A stretch of 64,000 bases of DNA from Pontibacter sp. FD36 (GTDB taxonomy: Bacteria; Bacteroidota; Bacteroidia; Cytophagales; Hymenobacteraceae): positions 186,001 to 250,000 of the forward strand of contig NZ_JADPMP010000005.1 in the NCBI RefSeq assembly GCF_015686655.1, in the 5' to 3' direction. This document shows, one piece after another, positions 16,261 through 25,688 of the stretch. Each line of letters opens with the position of its first letter. Position 1 is the stretch's first letter. A model generated the notes under the pieces. That model did not search any database and had not been told where the DNA came from. It saw nothing but the letters and a program-made list of their open reading frames with translations. The translations under genes and the position numbers were made by a program.

Positions 16261-16393
16261 CTTCTATGTTTTCTATTTGATTAGATTGTCTACTATTTTA
16301 AAAGATATATCTTAAGCAGACTTAAATTATAAACAACAGTATTCCAGCCACTGACGGGGAATCAGTGGTAACACAGGGTGCACTTGCGTAGGC

Positions 16394-16426
16394 AAAAAAG
16401 AAGGAGGACAATAAGCCCTCCTTCTT
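16394..16426 (-). terminator. Terminator of nrdA
   Basis: On the minus strand: stem AAGAAGGAGG / CCTCCTTCTT (16417-16426 with 16398-16407), a 9-nt loop and then TTTTTT. It lies 7 bp after the nrdA stop. Confidence 0.9.
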
Positions 16427-16433
16427 CAGTTAT

Positions 16434-18815
16434 TTACGATCCGCAAGCTTCGCAAGCGTCTGGGTTATCCAGGGAGCAACTCATGTCGTTGCGATTCTGG
16501 TCTTGGCTGTTGTAAACCGGCTCTAGTGTTTCGGCGGCTTGTTTCTCTACCGTAAACTTAATGGCGTCTACAGCGGCTTTGGTGCGCAGGTAGTACATAC
16601 CTGTCTTCAAGCCTTTCTTCCAGGCGTGGAAGTGCATCGAAGTCAGCTTGCCGAAGTTTACGTTCATCACGTGGAGGTTCAGCGACTGGCTCTGGCAGAT
16701 GTAGGCACCACGGTCAGCACTCATGTCGATTACCGTACGCTGGCTGATCTCCCACACTGTCTTATACAGGTCTTTGATGTTCTGCGGGATGTTCGGGATG
16801 TCCTGCACGGAGCCGTTGGCTGCGATGATGGCATTCTTCATCTTGTCATTCCACAGACCCAGGCTGATCAGGTCCTTCAGCAGGTGTTTGTTCACAACCA
16901 TGAACTCGCCTGAAAGCACGCGGCGCACATAGATGTTAGAGGTATAAGGCTCAAACGACTCGTTGTTGCCCAGAATCTGCGCTGTTGAGGCAGTAGGCAT
17001 AGGCGCTACCAGCAGGGAGTTACGCACACCGTGCTTCACTACTTCCTTACGCAGCTCTTCCCAATCCCAACGACCGCTGTCTGGTGTTACACCCCACATA
17101 TCGAACTGGAATTTACCTTCTGACAGAGGTGATCCTTTGAACGTTTCGTAAGCACCGTCTTTCTTCGCCAGGTCCTTAGACGCCGTCATAGAGGCAAAGT
17201 AGATGGTCTCGAAGATGTCTTTGTTCAGGCCACGGGCTTCGTCGCTTTCAAACGGCATACGCAGTGCAATGAAAGTGTCCGCTAAACCCTGCACGCCTAA
17301 TCCGATCGGACGGTGGCGCATGTTGGAGTTGCGGGCCTCAGGCACCGGGTAGTAGTTAATATCGATCACCTTGTTCAGGTTCTTCGTCACGTGGTACGTC
17401 ACGTCGAACAGCTTCTGGTGGTCGAACGTCTTATGACCGCCTTCTTCTTTGATATAGCGTGGCAACGCAAGCGATGCCAGGTTACATACCGCTACCTCGT
17501 CCTGGCTGGTGTACTCCATGATCTCGGTGCAGAGGTTGGAGCTCTTGATCGTACCCAGGTTTTGCTGATTGCTCTTGCTGTTGGCGGCATCCTTATAAAG
17601 CATGTACGGCGTACCTGTCTCGATCTGAGACTCCAGCACGGCAAACCACAGGTCTTGTGCTTTTACCGTCTTGCGGGCACGTCCTTCACGCTCGTACTTC
17701 TCGTACAGGCGCTCAAACTCCTGTCCCCAGCTATCACCGAGTCCAGGTGCTTCATTCGGGCAGAACAGGCTCCAGTCGCCGTTTTGTTCTACACGCTTCA
17801 TGAACAGGTCTGGTGTCCAAAGAGCGTAGAACAGGTCACGGGCACGGTTTTCCTCTTTACCGTGGTTCTTCTTCAGGTCCAGGAACTCGAAGATGTCGGC
17901 ATGCCATGGCTCCAGGTAGATCGCGAAAGCGCCTTTGCGCTTGCCACCACCCTGATCCACGTAGCGAGCTGTGTCGTTGAAAACTTTCAGCATCGGGATG
18001 ATACCGTTAGAAGTACCGTTGGTGCCTTTAATGTAAGAACCAGTTGCACGCACGTTGTGGATGCTCAGGCCGATACCACCGGCGCTCTGCGAGATCTGGG
18101 CGCATTGCTTCAGGGTGTCGTAGATGCCAGGTATGCTGTCGTCCTGCATAGTGAGCAGGAAGCACGAAGACAACTGCGGCTTTGGTGTGCCGGCATTGAA
18201 TAATGTTGGTGTGGCGTGCGTAAACCACTTCTCAGACATGAGATTATAAGTCTCGATGGCAGATTCGATGTCCTCCTTATGGATACCCACGGCCACACGC
18301 ATCAACATATGCTGCGGGCGCTCCACGATCTTGCCATCCAGGCGAAGCAGGTATGAGCGCTCCAGCGTTTTGTATCCAAAATAATCGTAGTTGTAGTCTC
18401 GGTCGTAAATGATGGTCGAGTCCAGCGTAGCGGCATGCTTGCGGATGATCTCGTACACATCCTTGGCCAGCAGTGACGCGTTCTCCCCTGTTTTCGGGTC
18501 CTCGTAGGTATAGAGGCGCTTCATGGTGTTGGAGAATGACTTGCTCGTCACCTTGTGCAGGCTGGAGATTGCCACACGTGCCGCCAGCACCGCGTAGTCC
18601 GGATGCTTGGTCGTGAGCGAAGCAGCTGTTTCTGCCGCCAGATTGTCCAACTCTATGGTGCTTACGCCGTCGTAAATGCCGTCAATTACTTTTTTGGCCA
18701 CCTCAATCGGCGACACATAGTCCATGTTCAGACCATAGCACAGCTTTTCGATGCGTGCGGTAATTTTGTCGAATTTGACGGATTCGCGTCTGCCGTCTCG
18801 TTTAACTACTAACAT
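16434..18815 (-). CDS. nrdA: Ribonucleoside-diphosphate reductase, alpha (large) subunit, class I
   Basis: 793 aa. Reduces ribonucleotides to deoxyribonucleotides with the NrdB radical. An N-terminal ATP-cone ([21 protein letters not shown], residues 5-95) allows dATP feedback inhibition. The catalytic barrel has SSCFLL (redox Cys), the active-site finger loop NLCTEI with Asn427, Cys429 and Glu431, the PMPTAST phosphate loop, and the flexible C-terminal Cys pair C788-x-x-C791 that passes electrons from thioredoxin or glutaredoxin. It lies 349 bp behind nrdB, in the same direction. The start ATG 18815 gives MLVVKRDGR, as in homologs. No key residue is missing. Confidence 0.97.
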   Translation of the reverse strand: MLVVKRDGRRESVKFDKITARIEKLCYGLNMDYVSPIEVAKKVIDGIYDGVSTIELDNLAAETAASLTTKHPDYAVLAARVAISSLHKVTSKSFSNTMKRLYTYEDPKTGENASLLAKDVYEIIRKHAATLDSTIIYDRDYNYDYFGYKTLERSYLLRLDGKIVERPQHMLMRVAVGIHKEDIESAIETYNLMSEKWFTHATPTLFNAGTPKPQLSSCFLLTMQDDSIPGIYDTLKQCAQISQSAGGIGLSIHNVRATGSYIKGTNGTSNGIIPMLKVFNDTARYVDQGGGKRKGAFAIYLEPWHADIFEFLDLKKNHGKEENRARDLFYALWTPDLFMKRVEQNGDWSLFCPNEAPGLGDSWGQEFERLYEKYEREGRARKTVKAQDLWFAVLESQIETGTPYMLYKDAANSKSNQQNLGTIKSSNLCTEIMEYTSQDEVAVCNLASLALPRYIKEEGGHKTFDHQKLFDVTYHVTKNLNKVIDINYYPVPEARNSNMRHRPIGLGVQGLADTFIALRMPFESDEARGLNKDIFETIYFASMTASKDLAKKDGAYETFKGSPLSEGKFQFDMWGVTPDSGRWDWEELRKEVVKHGVRNSLLVAPMPTASTAQILGNNESFEPYTSNIYVRRVLSGEFMVVNKHLLKDLISLGLWNDKMKNAIIAANGSVQDIPNIPQNIKDLYKTVWEISQRTVIDMSADRGAYICQSQSLNLHVMNVNFGKLTSMHFHAWKKGLKTGMYYLRTKAAVDAIKFTVEKQAAETLEPVYNSQDQNRNDMSCSLDNPDACEACGS

Positions 18816-19164
18816 AGCGTATACATTTAGCGGGAGTCAAAAGCCCGGGTTAATTATAAGGTATAGGTATAAGAGAGCCGCTACCAATGCAGCGGTTTGA
18901 TACATGCTAATATTTTCATAAGGAAATACGTGTATATAGACGTAATCCGTTGAAATACTATAGTTTAACAGCTAAAGCCAATTGCTTTCACAAATTCGGA
19001 GGCGGATGCTCCGTCTGGCGATCATTGCCAGGTATAAGGTCCGGTGTTGCGGGTGTTGGCGCGGTTGGCTATACCTGCATCCGGATGGTATAAGGTAATT
19101 TAGGAAGCGGCCGGACAAAAGCCCGGCGCCCTTTATCTCCTAAACTTACGACAAATTTTGTTTG
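18816..19164. other. nrdB-nrdA spacer
   Basis: 349 bp, unusually long for an nrd operon. A GC-rich weak hairpin GCCGG...CCGGC near 19108-19127 could attenuate transcription after nrdB, but it has no T-run. The stretch near 18850-18990 is AT-rich and may carry a separate nrdA promoter. No gene seen. Confidence 0.4.
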
Positions 19165-20124
19165 CTAAAAATCTTCGTCGAGCGAAAAAACGTTTTTGTC
19201 TTTGTCGCCCATCACGCCAGCTTTCTGGTACTCACCCACGCGCTTCTCAAAGAAGTTGGTCTTGCCCTGCAGGGAGATCATTTCCATGAAATCGAATGGG
19301 TTGGCGGCGTTATAAATTTTGCTGCAACCAAGTGACACGAGCAGGCGGTCAGCCACAAACTCAATGTACTGGCTCATCAGTTTGGCGTTCATGCCAATCA
19401 GGTCAACCGGAAGGGCGTCTGTTACGAACTCCTGCTCAATTTCAACGGCGTCGCGGATAATCTCGTGCACACGGCTCTCCGGCAGCTTGTTGTTCAGCAT
19501 AGAGTAAAGCAGGCAGGCGAAATCGCAGTGCAGGCCTTCGTCGCGGCTGATCAGTTCGTTCGAGAAGGTCAGACCCGGCATCAGGCCGCGCTTCTTAAGC
19601 CAGAAGATAGAGCAGAAAGAGCCGGAGAAGAAAATACCCTCCACAGCCGCAAACGCGATCAGTCTTTCTACGAATTTCTCACTGTTGATCCACTTCAGCG
19701 CCCACTCGCCTTTTCTCTTCACGCAAGGCACTGTCTCGAGCGCATTAAAGAGGTAGTCTTTCTCAGACTGCTTCTTTATATAAGTATCTATAAGGAGTGA
19801 GTAAGTCTCAGAGTGAATATTCTCCATCATGATCTGGAAGCCATAGAAGCAACGCGCCTCCGGTAGCTGTACTTCCTGCATGAAGTTGATGGCGAGGTTT
19901 TCGTTTACGATGCCGTCAGAGGCGGCGAAGAATGCCAGTACGTGGCTGATGAAGTGGCGTTCGCCGTCGTTCAGGTTTTCCCAGTCTTTCTGGTCCTGCG
20001 ACAGGTCGATCTCCTCGGCAGTCCAGAAGCTGGCCTCTGCCTTCTTATACATCTGCCACACCTCGTCGTGCTGTATCGGGAATAAAACAAAGCGATTCGG
20101 GTTTTCTTGTAGTATTGGCTCCAT
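19165..20124 (-). CDS. nrdB: Ribonucleoside-diphosphate reductase, beta (small) subunit, class I
   Basis: 319 aa from ATG 20124 ([17 protein letters not shown]); an upstream ATG at 20136 would add four residues. Ferritin-like four-helix bundle that holds the diiron centre and Tyr radical. With this start, ligand Asp70 lies in [10 protein letters not shown], Glu101 and His104 in ENIHSETY, and the radical Tyr is Tyr108 of the same motif, spaced exactly as D84/E115/H118/Y122 in E. coli. The [13 protein letters not shown] and ARCFYGFQI stretches make it the eukaryote-like NrdB usual in Bacteroidota. C-terminal VFSLDEDF is the tail that docks into NrdA. The upstream spacer carries consensus DnaA boxes. 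Confidence 0.97.
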   Translation of the reverse strand: MEPILQENPNRFVLFPIQHDEVWQMYKKAEASFWTAEEIDLSQDQKDWENLNDGERHFISHVLAFFAASDGIVNENLAINFMQEVQLPEARCFYGFQIMMENIHSETYSLLIDTYIKKQSEKDYLFNALETVPCVKRKGEWALKWINSEKFVERLIAFAAVEGIFFSGSFCSIFWLKKRGLMPGLTFSNELISRDEGLHCDFACLLYSMLNNKLPESRVHEIIRDAVEIEQEFVTDALPVDLIGMNAKLMSQYIEFVADRLLVSLGCSKIYNAANPFDFMEMISLQGKTNFFEKRVGEYQKAGVMGDKDKNVFSLDEDF

Positions 20125-20202
20125 ACGCGTAAACATTAAATGATATCTAAAATTCAGAATGACAGCATGTTAGGCTGTTGTAAAGCTTTTTGATGATGTC
20201 AG

Positions 20203-20244
20203 ACCTGTTTATTAAGTCGTCTCTCTGCCGCCTGATAAACAGGT
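20203..20244 (-). promoter_or_regulatory. Hairpin in the nrdB leader
   Basis: Perfect 10-bp arms ACCTGTTTAT (20203-20212) and ATAAACAGGT (20235-20244) with a 22-nt loop, about 80 nt upstream of nrdB. No T-run follows in the nrdB direction. It may be an RNA leader structure or an operator. Confidence 0.35.
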
Positions 20245-20301
20245 AACAGGTCTTCAAATATAGTGATAAGAACTTGAATTGGAGGGCTAAAGTTGTTCAA
20301 T

Positions 20302-20681
20302 TTATACACACTTTGTTAAGTGTTTGATTGTCTGAAAATTGACATGAAATCAACAGGCTTATCAACATGTGTTTGTTAATATATAGTTTTGGTAAAATAT
20401 ATATAATTCAATATTAAATCGTTGTAGAGTGCTGCAAAGTGCAAGCGTGGGCTGGATTAAGAGGCGGCAGGTATATTCCTGGGGGTGTAAAATCCAAAAT
20501 CAGGACATGCGTTCAGGCTAAATGTGTTGTCCAGTGCTGGAAGGTTTTACGGTTTGTGGAAAACGTGGAACGGAGAGGCTGCTTATAAGGGTTTGCAGAC
20601 TAGTGTGTTATGGGAGTTTTGGGACGATGCAAAATTATGTGGTGTGGATTTCAACATCGTTATCCACATAGTTGTGCATAA
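20302..20681. other. DnaA-box cluster in an AT-rich divergent spacer (candidate oriC or DnaA-controlled nrd regulatory region)
   Basis: Three perfect TTATNCACA boxes: TTATACACA at 20302-20310 (+), TTATCCACA at 20660-20668 (+) and TTATGCACA at 20673-20681 (- strand). The last two face each other 4 nt apart. Near matches: TTATCAACA at 20359-20367 and TTTTCCACA on the minus strand at 20555-20563. Between them, 20366-20420 is almost pure A/T (TTAATATATAG, AAAATATATATAATTC), a plausible unwinding element. The spacer (20125-20784) is the longest in the window, and genes on both sides read away from it (nrdB-nrdA left, rplU-rpmA-metH right). DnaA boxes also regulate nrdAB in E. coli, so both readings remain open. 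Confidence 0.55.
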
Positions 20682-20717
20682 GGCCTGGAAAAACAGAAGG
20701 AATTAAGGAACAATGAT

Positions 20718-20748
20718 TTGCATATTAATTTTTAGACTGCTAATTTTG
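20718..20748 (+). promoter_or_regulatory. Promoter of rplU-rpmA
   Basis: TTG at 20718-20720, a 20-bp spacer and TAATTTTG at 20741-20748: a textbook Bacteroidota housekeeping promoter 36 nt before the rplU ATG. Confidence 0.8.
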
Positions 20749-20784
20749 CAGACTTAAAATTTTTTAAATCATACATTGAAGCTG

Positions 20785-21093
20785 ATGTACGCAATTGTAG
20801 AAATCGCAGGTCAACAGACCAAAGTAGAGGCCGGAAGGTTCATCTACGCTAACAAGCTTTCCGGCAATGATGGTGACGCCGTTGAGTTCACCAATGTTCT
20901 TCTTACTGATGATAACGGCACTGTTACTTTAGGTGCTCCTTTCGTTAGCGGTGTTAAAGTGGTTGGTAAAATCCTTGGCAACGTGAAAGGCGACAAAGTG
21001 ATCGTTTTCAAAAAGAAGAGAAGAAAAGGATACCGCAAGAAGAATGGTCACCGCCAGCACTTCACGAAGGTCCTGATCGAGAGCATTGGTTAA
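20785..21093 (+). CDS. rplU: 50S ribosomal protein L21
   Basis: 102 aa from ATG 20785 (MYAIVEIAGQQTKVEAG); an in-frame TTG at 20776 is not needed. Structural protein of the large ribosomal subunit that contacts 23S rRNA. The C-terminal KKKRRKGYRKKNGHRQHFT is the conserved rRNA-binding basic loop of L21. Followed by rpmA after 68 bp, the standard L21-L27 pair, transcribed from the promoter at 20718-20748. Confidence 0.99.
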   Translation: MYAIVEIAGQQTKVEAGRFIYANKLSGNDGDAVEFTNVLLTDDNGTVTLGAPFVSGVKVVGKILGNVKGDKVIVFKKKRRKGYRKKNGHRQHFTKVLIESIG

Positions 21094-21161
21094 GCAGTAA
21101 GAAGAAATTAAACGTTGAATTTTTCAGGTGTTTCATCGCCCTGAGTAAATAGTTAAACAAA

Positions 21162-21431
21162 ATGGCACACAAAAAAGGAGCTGGTAGTTCTAACAACGGT
21201 CGTGAGTCGCATTCTAAACGACTTGGCGTTAAGATTTACGGTGGCCAGGATATCATCGCTGGTAACATCATTGTAAGACAAAGAGGTACTGCACACCACC
21301 CAGGTAAGAACGTGGGTATGGGCAAAGACCACACACTGTTCGCTATGGTTGACGGTGTAGTTCAATTCAAAAAAGGTGTTAAGAACCGTTCATTCGTTTC
21401 TGTAGTACCTAAAGTAGAAGCAGAAGCTTAA
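21162..21431 (+). CDS. rpmA: 50S ribosomal protein L27
   Basis: 89 aa. Starts [20 protein letters not shown], the L27 signature whose N-terminal tail reaches the peptidyl-transferase centre. The sequence begins directly with AHKKG, with no N-terminal extension of the Firmicutes type that needs protease trimming. [28 protein letters not shown] is the conserved core. Co-transcribed with rplU. Confidence 0.99.
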   Translation: MAHKKGAGSSNNGRESHSKRLGVKIYGGQDIIAGNIIVRQRGTAHHPGKNVGMGKDHTLFAMVDGVVQFKKGVKNRSFVSVVPKVEAEA

Positions 21432-21467
21432 TTCTGACCGATACAAAAGGCCCCTGGGCTTTGAAAC

Positions 21468-21504
21468 AAAAAGGGATCACCAGCAAGGTGGTCCCTTTTT
21501 GTTT
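21468..21504 (+). terminator. Terminator of the rplU-rpmA operon
   Basis: Stem AAAAAGGGATCACC (21468-21481) / GGTGGTCCCTTTTT (21487-21500) with one T-G pair and a short loop, then GTTTT. Confidence 0.9.
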
Positions 21505-21640
21505 TACCCTAACGAAAATACTCGCCTATGGGGAGAACAATCAGATTTTGCCCCCGTATAAGAAGGTATAAAGAGTTATAGAGTGAAAACAATTAAACTC
21601 TTTTAGGAAAGGGACACTTTTGGTGTCCCTTTCTGTTTTT
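21505..21640 (+). ncRNA. Possible small RNA or tandem terminator region
   Basis: About 100 nt without a gene between the rpmA terminator and a second complete terminator (AAAGGGACAC / GTGTCCCTTT, 21608-21632). The stretch contains AAAGAGTT...AACTCTTT, an extra 8-bp stem near 21570-21605. A terminator without its own gene suggests either a short RNA starting near 21505-21560 or a fail-safe terminator. No clear promoter was found, so this is weak. Confidence 0.3.
21608..21637 (+). terminator. Second terminator upstream of metH
   Basis: Perfect 10-bp stem AAAGGGACAC (21608-21617) / GTGTCCCTTT (21623-21632), a 5-nt loop, then CTGTTTTT. Confidence 0.85.
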
Positions 21641-21738
21641 ATACCTTTCGTGCACAGCTGTAAAGCCTGGCTCCATACCTGTTCTCGATTTCATCCTATC
21701 CTAATGCAACAAAAATTCGCCTTTTGCGGATAAGTGTG

Positions 21739-21746
21739 TATCTTTA
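21739..21746 (+). promoter_or_regulatory. Probable -7 element for the metH transcript
   Basis: TATCTTTA is a near match to TAnnTTTG. It places the start site close to 21750, exactly where the riboswitch P1 helix begins. No good -33 TTG. Confidence 0.35.
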
Positions 21747-21752
21747 CAGCAT

Positions 21753-21930
21753 TCTTATCAAGAAAGACCGAGGGACAGGGCCCGATGACGTCTTAGCAAC
21801 CTTGTACCAGCTTGGTGCTAATTCCCTTCTCAGCCATACCTTGGCCGGGAAAAGATAAGAGAGTATATCCTTCCTTGGGTGTCCTTCTTGATAAGCGCGT
21901 ATGTAGACTTAACCAAGAGGGGAACACCAA
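21753..21930 (+). promoter_or_regulatory. SAM-I (S-box) riboswitch with expression platform, controlling metH-metF
   Basis: The aptamer core matches SAM-I: P1 TCTTATC (21753-21759) / GATAAGA (21854-21860), the GAGGGA...GCCCGATGA segment, TTAGCAACC, GGTGCTAATTCCC and a P4 hairpin near AGCCATACCTTGGCC. The 11-nt 5' strand CTTATCAAGAA (21754-21764) is also fully complementary to TTCTTGATAAG at 21885-21895, so P1 and the long-range helix exclude each other. When the latter is not formed, CTTGG/CCAAG (21874-21878 with 21913-21917) and GGTGT/ACACC can pair and cover the AGAGGGG ribosome site of metH (21916-21922). No U-run is seen, so control is probably translational, off at high SAM. Confidence 0.93.
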
Positions 21931-21932
21931 AC

Positions 21933-24900
21933 ATGACCACACCACATCATCCGATCCATACCTTGCTGCAGGAGCGCGTTCTCGTGCTCGATGGCGCCAT
22001 GGGCACCATGATCCAGCGCTATCAGCTCTCCGAAGCCGATTTTCGTGGCGAGCGCTTCAAGGATCATCCGTCCGACCTGAAAGGCAACAACGATCTGCTC
22101 TCCATTACCCGGCCCGATATTATCAAGGCTATCCACACCGAGTACCTCGAAGCCGGCGCCGACATCATCGAAACCAATACCTTTAGCGGTACCAGCATTG
22201 CCATGGCGGATTATAAGCTGGAGCACATAGTGTATGAACTCAACTACGAGTCGGCAAGGATCGCACGTGAGGCGGCGGACGAAGCCGAGGTCAACGATCC
22301 GGCGCACAAACGCTTCGTAGCAGGTGCCATCGGCCCGACGAACCGCACAGCTTCCCTCTCCCCCGATGTAAACAACCCGGGCTTTCGAGCCATTACTTTC
22401 GACCAGTTGGTGGAGGCTTATTACGAACAGGTGCGCGGCCTGGTAGACGGCGGTGCTGATTTGCTGTTAGTGGAAACCGTGTTTGATACCCTTAACTGTA
22501 AAGCAGCCCTCTTTGCCATACAGCAGCACGTGAACGATGGTGGCAAAGAGCTTCCGATCATGGTGTCCGGCACAATCACTGATGCCAGCGGCCGTACCTT
22601 GTCCGGGCAGACGGTAGAAGCTTTCTGGAATTCGATTTCACATGCGCCTGTCCTGAGCGTGGGCTTTAACTGTGCGCTGGGCGCCCGACAACTGAAGACG
22701 CACATCCAGGAGCTGTCGCGCATATCCAACTGTTACATCAGCGCCTACCCGAATGCCGGTCTGCCAAACGCCTTTGGCGGCTACGACGAAACAGCCCAGC
22801 AGATGGGCGCCATTGTGGAGGAGTATCTGAAGGAAGGTTTAGTGAACGTACTGGGTGGTTGTTGTGGCACGACGCCAGTACACACCAGAGTAATCGCAGA
22901 CCTTGTGCGCAGGTATAAACCGCACGTTCCCACTCCCGTAGCTCCCCTCCCTCGCTACAGCGGCCTCGAGCCCCTCACCATTACCCAAGATACCCTTTTT
23001 GTGAATGTCGGCGAACGCACTAACGTAACCGGTTCTAAGAAATTCTCCCGCCTGATCGTCGATGGCAAGTTTGAAGAAGCGCTCTCCGTTGCCCGACAGC
23101 AGGTAGAAGGAGGTGCCCAGATCATTGACGTAAATATGGACGAAGGCATGCTCGACTCAGAGCAGACCATGACCGACTTCCTTCACCTGATTGCCTCCGA
23201 ACCCGACATAGCCAAACTGCCTATCATGATCGACTCTTCTAAGTGGAGTGTGATTGAGGCTGGTTTAAAATGTGTGCAGGGCAAATCGATTGTAAACTCC
23301 ATCTCATTAAAAGAAGGCGAAGAGGCTTTCAAGAAGCTTGCCCGCAAAGTACGCCAGTATGGTGCGGCTGTAGTTGTGATGGCTTTTGACGAACAGGGGC
23401 AGGCAGATACATTGCCTCGTCGCATTGAGATCTGTGAGCGCTCCTATCGCATTCTGGTTGACGAAGTGGGCTTCCCGCCGCAGGACATTATTTTTGACCC
23501 GAACATACTCGCCATCGCCACAGGTATAGAGGAGCATAATAACTATGCCGTCGATTATATCGAAGCGGTGAAATGGATAAAAGCCAATCTGCCCCATGCA
23601 CAGGTAAGTGGCGGGGTGAGTAACCTCTCCTTCTCCTTCCGTGGCAACGATCTGGTGCGTGAGGCCATGCATACGATTTTCCTATACCACGCTGTGCAGG
23701 CAGGTATGGACATGGGCATTGTGAACGCTGGTATGCTGGGGATCTACGAAGAGGTGCCGCTTGAACTCCGCAACTTAATCGAAGATGTGATTTTCAACCG
23801 ACACCCAGACGCCACTGAGAAGCTCGTGAACTATGCCGAGACCATCAAGGGCAAGGGCAAAACAGCTACTGCCGCTGACAATGCCTGGCGTGAGGCTCCT
23901 GTAGAAGAACGCCTTAAGCATGCCTTGGTGAAAGGTATAGTCGATTACATTGAAGAAGACACCGAAGAAGCCCGGCAGAAAGCCACTAAAACCCTGGACG
24001 TAATTGAAGGTCCGCTGATGGCAGGTATGCAGGTGGTGGGTGACCTGTTCGGAGCTGGTAAGATGTTCCTGCCGCAGGTGGTGAAGAGTGCTCGTGTGAT
24101 GAAGAAATCCGTTGCCTACCTGTTGCCGTTCATGGAAGCTGAGAAAGCGGGTTCCTCCTCCTCCGCACAGGGCAAGATTCTGATGGCTACGGTGAAGGGT
24201 GACGTGCACGACATCGGCAAAAACATCGTGGGGGTAGTATTGGCCTGCAACAACTACGAGGTGATAGACCTCGGCGTAATGGTGCAATTGGATAAGATCC
24301 TGGCAGAGGCCGAAGCACAGCAAGTGGACGTACTGGGCCTGAGCGGACTGATCACGCCGTCGCTGGACGAGATGGTCTACGTGGCGCAGGAGATGGAGCG
24401 ACGCGGCATGAAAATTCCGCTGCTGATCGGAGGCGCGACAACTTCCCGTGTACATACAGCCGTGAAGATCGCCCCCCAGTACAGCGGACCGGTCGTGCAC
24501 GTGCACGACGCCTCCCGCAGCGTAACAGTAGTGAGTAACCTGTTGGGCGGCAACCGCGAGAGTTACATTTCCGAGATCAGGGCCGAGTACAAGAAGCTGC
24601 GCGAAGACCACCTGAACCGCACCAATGACCGCGCTTTCGCCACCATAGAAGAAGCTCGCACCAACAAGTATCAGGTAGACTGGACGGCAACAGAAGTAAC
24701 CAAGCCAAGCTTCACGGGCAACAAGGTATACACCAACTATCCTTTAGAAAAGATCATCCCGTACATCGACTGGACGCCGTTCTTCCATACCTGGGAGCTC
24801 AAGCGACAGTACCCGAAAATTCTGAACGATCCGGAATTGGGTGCGGAAGCCACCAAGCTGTTTGCTGATGCACAGGCCATGCTGCAGGAGATCGTAGACA

Positions 24901-25640
24901 AGCAATTGCTTGAAGCCCGTGCCGTGGTTGGTTTCTACCCGGCCAACGTGGCGGCCGACGATACCATTGAGGTATACACCGATGATTCACGTGAAAACGT
25001 GCTCACCGAGTTCCATACCTTGCGCCAACAGGGCAAGAAAGGAGCCAACGTTCCTAACCTTGCTTTCTCCGATTTCCTGGCCCCGAAAGAAACAGGTATA
25101 GCAGACTACATTGGCGGTTTTGTGGTGTCGGCGGGTTTTGGCATCGAGAAGCTGTTGGAGCAGTATGAGGCGGAGCATGACGATTATAAGTCTATTATGG
25201 TCAAGGCGCTGGCTGACCGTCTGGCTGAGGCTTTTGCTGAGCACATGCACGAGCAGGTGCGCAAAGAGCTGTGGGGCTACTCACCGGAAGAGCAATTGGA
25301 TAACGAGGGCCTGATCAAGGAGCAATACAAAGGTATACGCCCGGCCCCAGGCTACCCCGGCTGTCCGGACCATACCGAAAAGATCACGCTGTTCAACTTA
25401 CTCAAGGCAGAAGAAACGGGTGTGATCCTGACGGAGAACCTGGCTATGCATCCGGCATCGTCCGTGAGCGGACTTTACTTCTCTCATCCGGATTCACGCT
25501 ACTTTGGCCTCGGCAAAATAGGCGAAGACCAGGTGGCTGACATTGCCCAGCGCAAAGGTATGGCTAAAGAGGAGTTGGAGCGCTGGCTCTCGTCAAACCT
25601 GAACTACGAGCCGAAACCAGTAGCGCAGCAGGCGGTGTAG
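21933..25640 (+). CDS. metH: Methionine synthase, cobalamin-dependent
   Basis: 1235 aa from ATG 21933, behind an AGAGGGG ribosome site. Transfers a methyl group from 5-methyl-THF to homocysteine via cobalamin. All four modules are present: the homocysteine domain with zinc ligands Cys247, Cys310 and Cys311; the pterin domain (from about 355, [14 protein letters not shown]); the B12 domain with DVHDIG, where His759 is the lower cobalt ligand; and the C-terminal reactivation domain with [12 protein letters not shown] for SAM binding. These four positions coincide with the E. coli numbering. The gene lies behind a SAM-I riboswitch and 48 bp before metF, which makes its co-substrate. Confidence 0.99.
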   Translation: MTTPHHPIHTLLQERVLVLDGAMGTMIQRYQLSEADFRGERFKDHPSDLKGNNDLLSITRPDIIKAIHTEYLEAGADIIETNTFSGTSIAMADYKLEHIVYELNYESARIAREAADEAEVNDPAHKRFVAGAIGPTNRTASLSPDVNNPGFRAITFDQLVEAYYEQVRGLVDGGADLLLVETVFDTLNCKAALFAIQQHVNDGGKELPIMVSGTITDASGRTLSGQTVEAFWNSISHAPVLSVGFNCALGARQLKTHIQELSRISNCYISAYPNAGLPNAFGGYDETAQQMGAIVEEYLKEGLVNVLGGCCGTTPVHTRVIADLVRRYKPHVPTPVAPLPRYSGLEPLTITQDTLFVNVGERTNVTGSKKFSRLIVDGKFEEALSVARQQVEGGAQIIDVNMDEGMLDSEQTMTDFLHLIASEPDIAKLPIMIDSSKWSVIEAGLKCVQGKSIVNSISLKEGEEAFKKLARKVRQYGAAVVVMAFDEQGQADTLPRRIEICERSYRILVDEVGFPPQDIIFDPNILAIATGIEEHNNYAVDYIEAVKWIKANLPHAQVSGGVSNLSFSFRGNDLVREAMHTIFLYHAVQAGMDMGIVNAGMLGIYEEVPLELRNLIEDVIFNRHPDATEKLVNYAETIKGKGKTATAADNAWREAPVEERLKHALVKGIVDYIEEDTEEARQKATKTLDVIEGPLMAGMQVVGDLFGAGKMFLPQVVKSARVMKKSVAYLLPFMEAEKAGSSSSAQGKILMATVKGDVHDIGKNIVGVVLACNNYEVIDLGVMVQLDKILAEAEAQQVDVLGLSGLITPSLDEMVYVAQEMERRGMKIPLLIGGATTSRVHTAVKIAPQYSGPVVHVHDASRSVTVVSNLLGGNRESYISEIRAEYKKLREDHLNRTNDRAFATIEEARTNKYQVDWTATEVTKPSFTGNKVYTNYPLEKIIPYIDWTPFFHTWELKRQYPKILNDPELGAEATKLFADAQAMLQEIVDKQLLEARAVVGFYPANVAADDTIEVYTDDSRENVLTEFHTLRQQGKKGANVPNLAFSDFLAPKETGIADYIGGFVVSAGFGIEKLLEQYEAEHDDYKSIMVKALADRLAEAFAEHMHEQVRKELWGYSPEEQLDNEGLIKEQYKGIRPAPGYPGCPDHTEKITLFNLLKAEETGVILTENLAMHPASSVSGLYFSHPDSRYFGLGKIGEDQVADIAQRKGMAKEELERWLSSNLNYEPKPVAQQAV

Positions 25641-25649
25641 AACCCCACC

Positions 25650-25680
25650 AACCATTTAACAATACAGCAATTTAACCATC
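25650..25680 (+). repeat. Intergenic AACAATT-TTAACCAT repeat, copy 1
   Basis: ACCATTTAACAATACAGCAATTTAACCATC in the metH-metF gap shares the CAATTTAACCAT / ACCATTTAACAAT words found at 29221-29256, 29373-29388 and 50584-50599. Function unknown. Confidence 0.4.
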
Positions 25681-25688
25681 AATATAAA

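Noticed and set aside
17313-18203. Long plus-strand open frame (296 aa) opposite nrdA
   Set aside because: Shadow of the codon bias of nrdA; no ribosome site, signal or family resemblance.
20308-20323. ACACTT-TGTT-AAGTGT inverted pair as an NrdR box
   Set aside because: Resembles the palindromic idea but not the published NrdR consensus; no second copy at the usual 31-32 bp spacing, and many Bacteroidota lack NrdR.
20524-20706. 60-aa frame inside the nrdB-rplU spacer
   Set aside because: Trp-rich non-protein-like sequence overlapping DnaA boxes; the spacer is better explained as regulatory or origin DNA.
23775-24611. Long minus-strand open frame (278 aa) opposite metH
   Set aside because: Lies wholly inside metH; His-, Gln- and Cys-rich random-looking translation.
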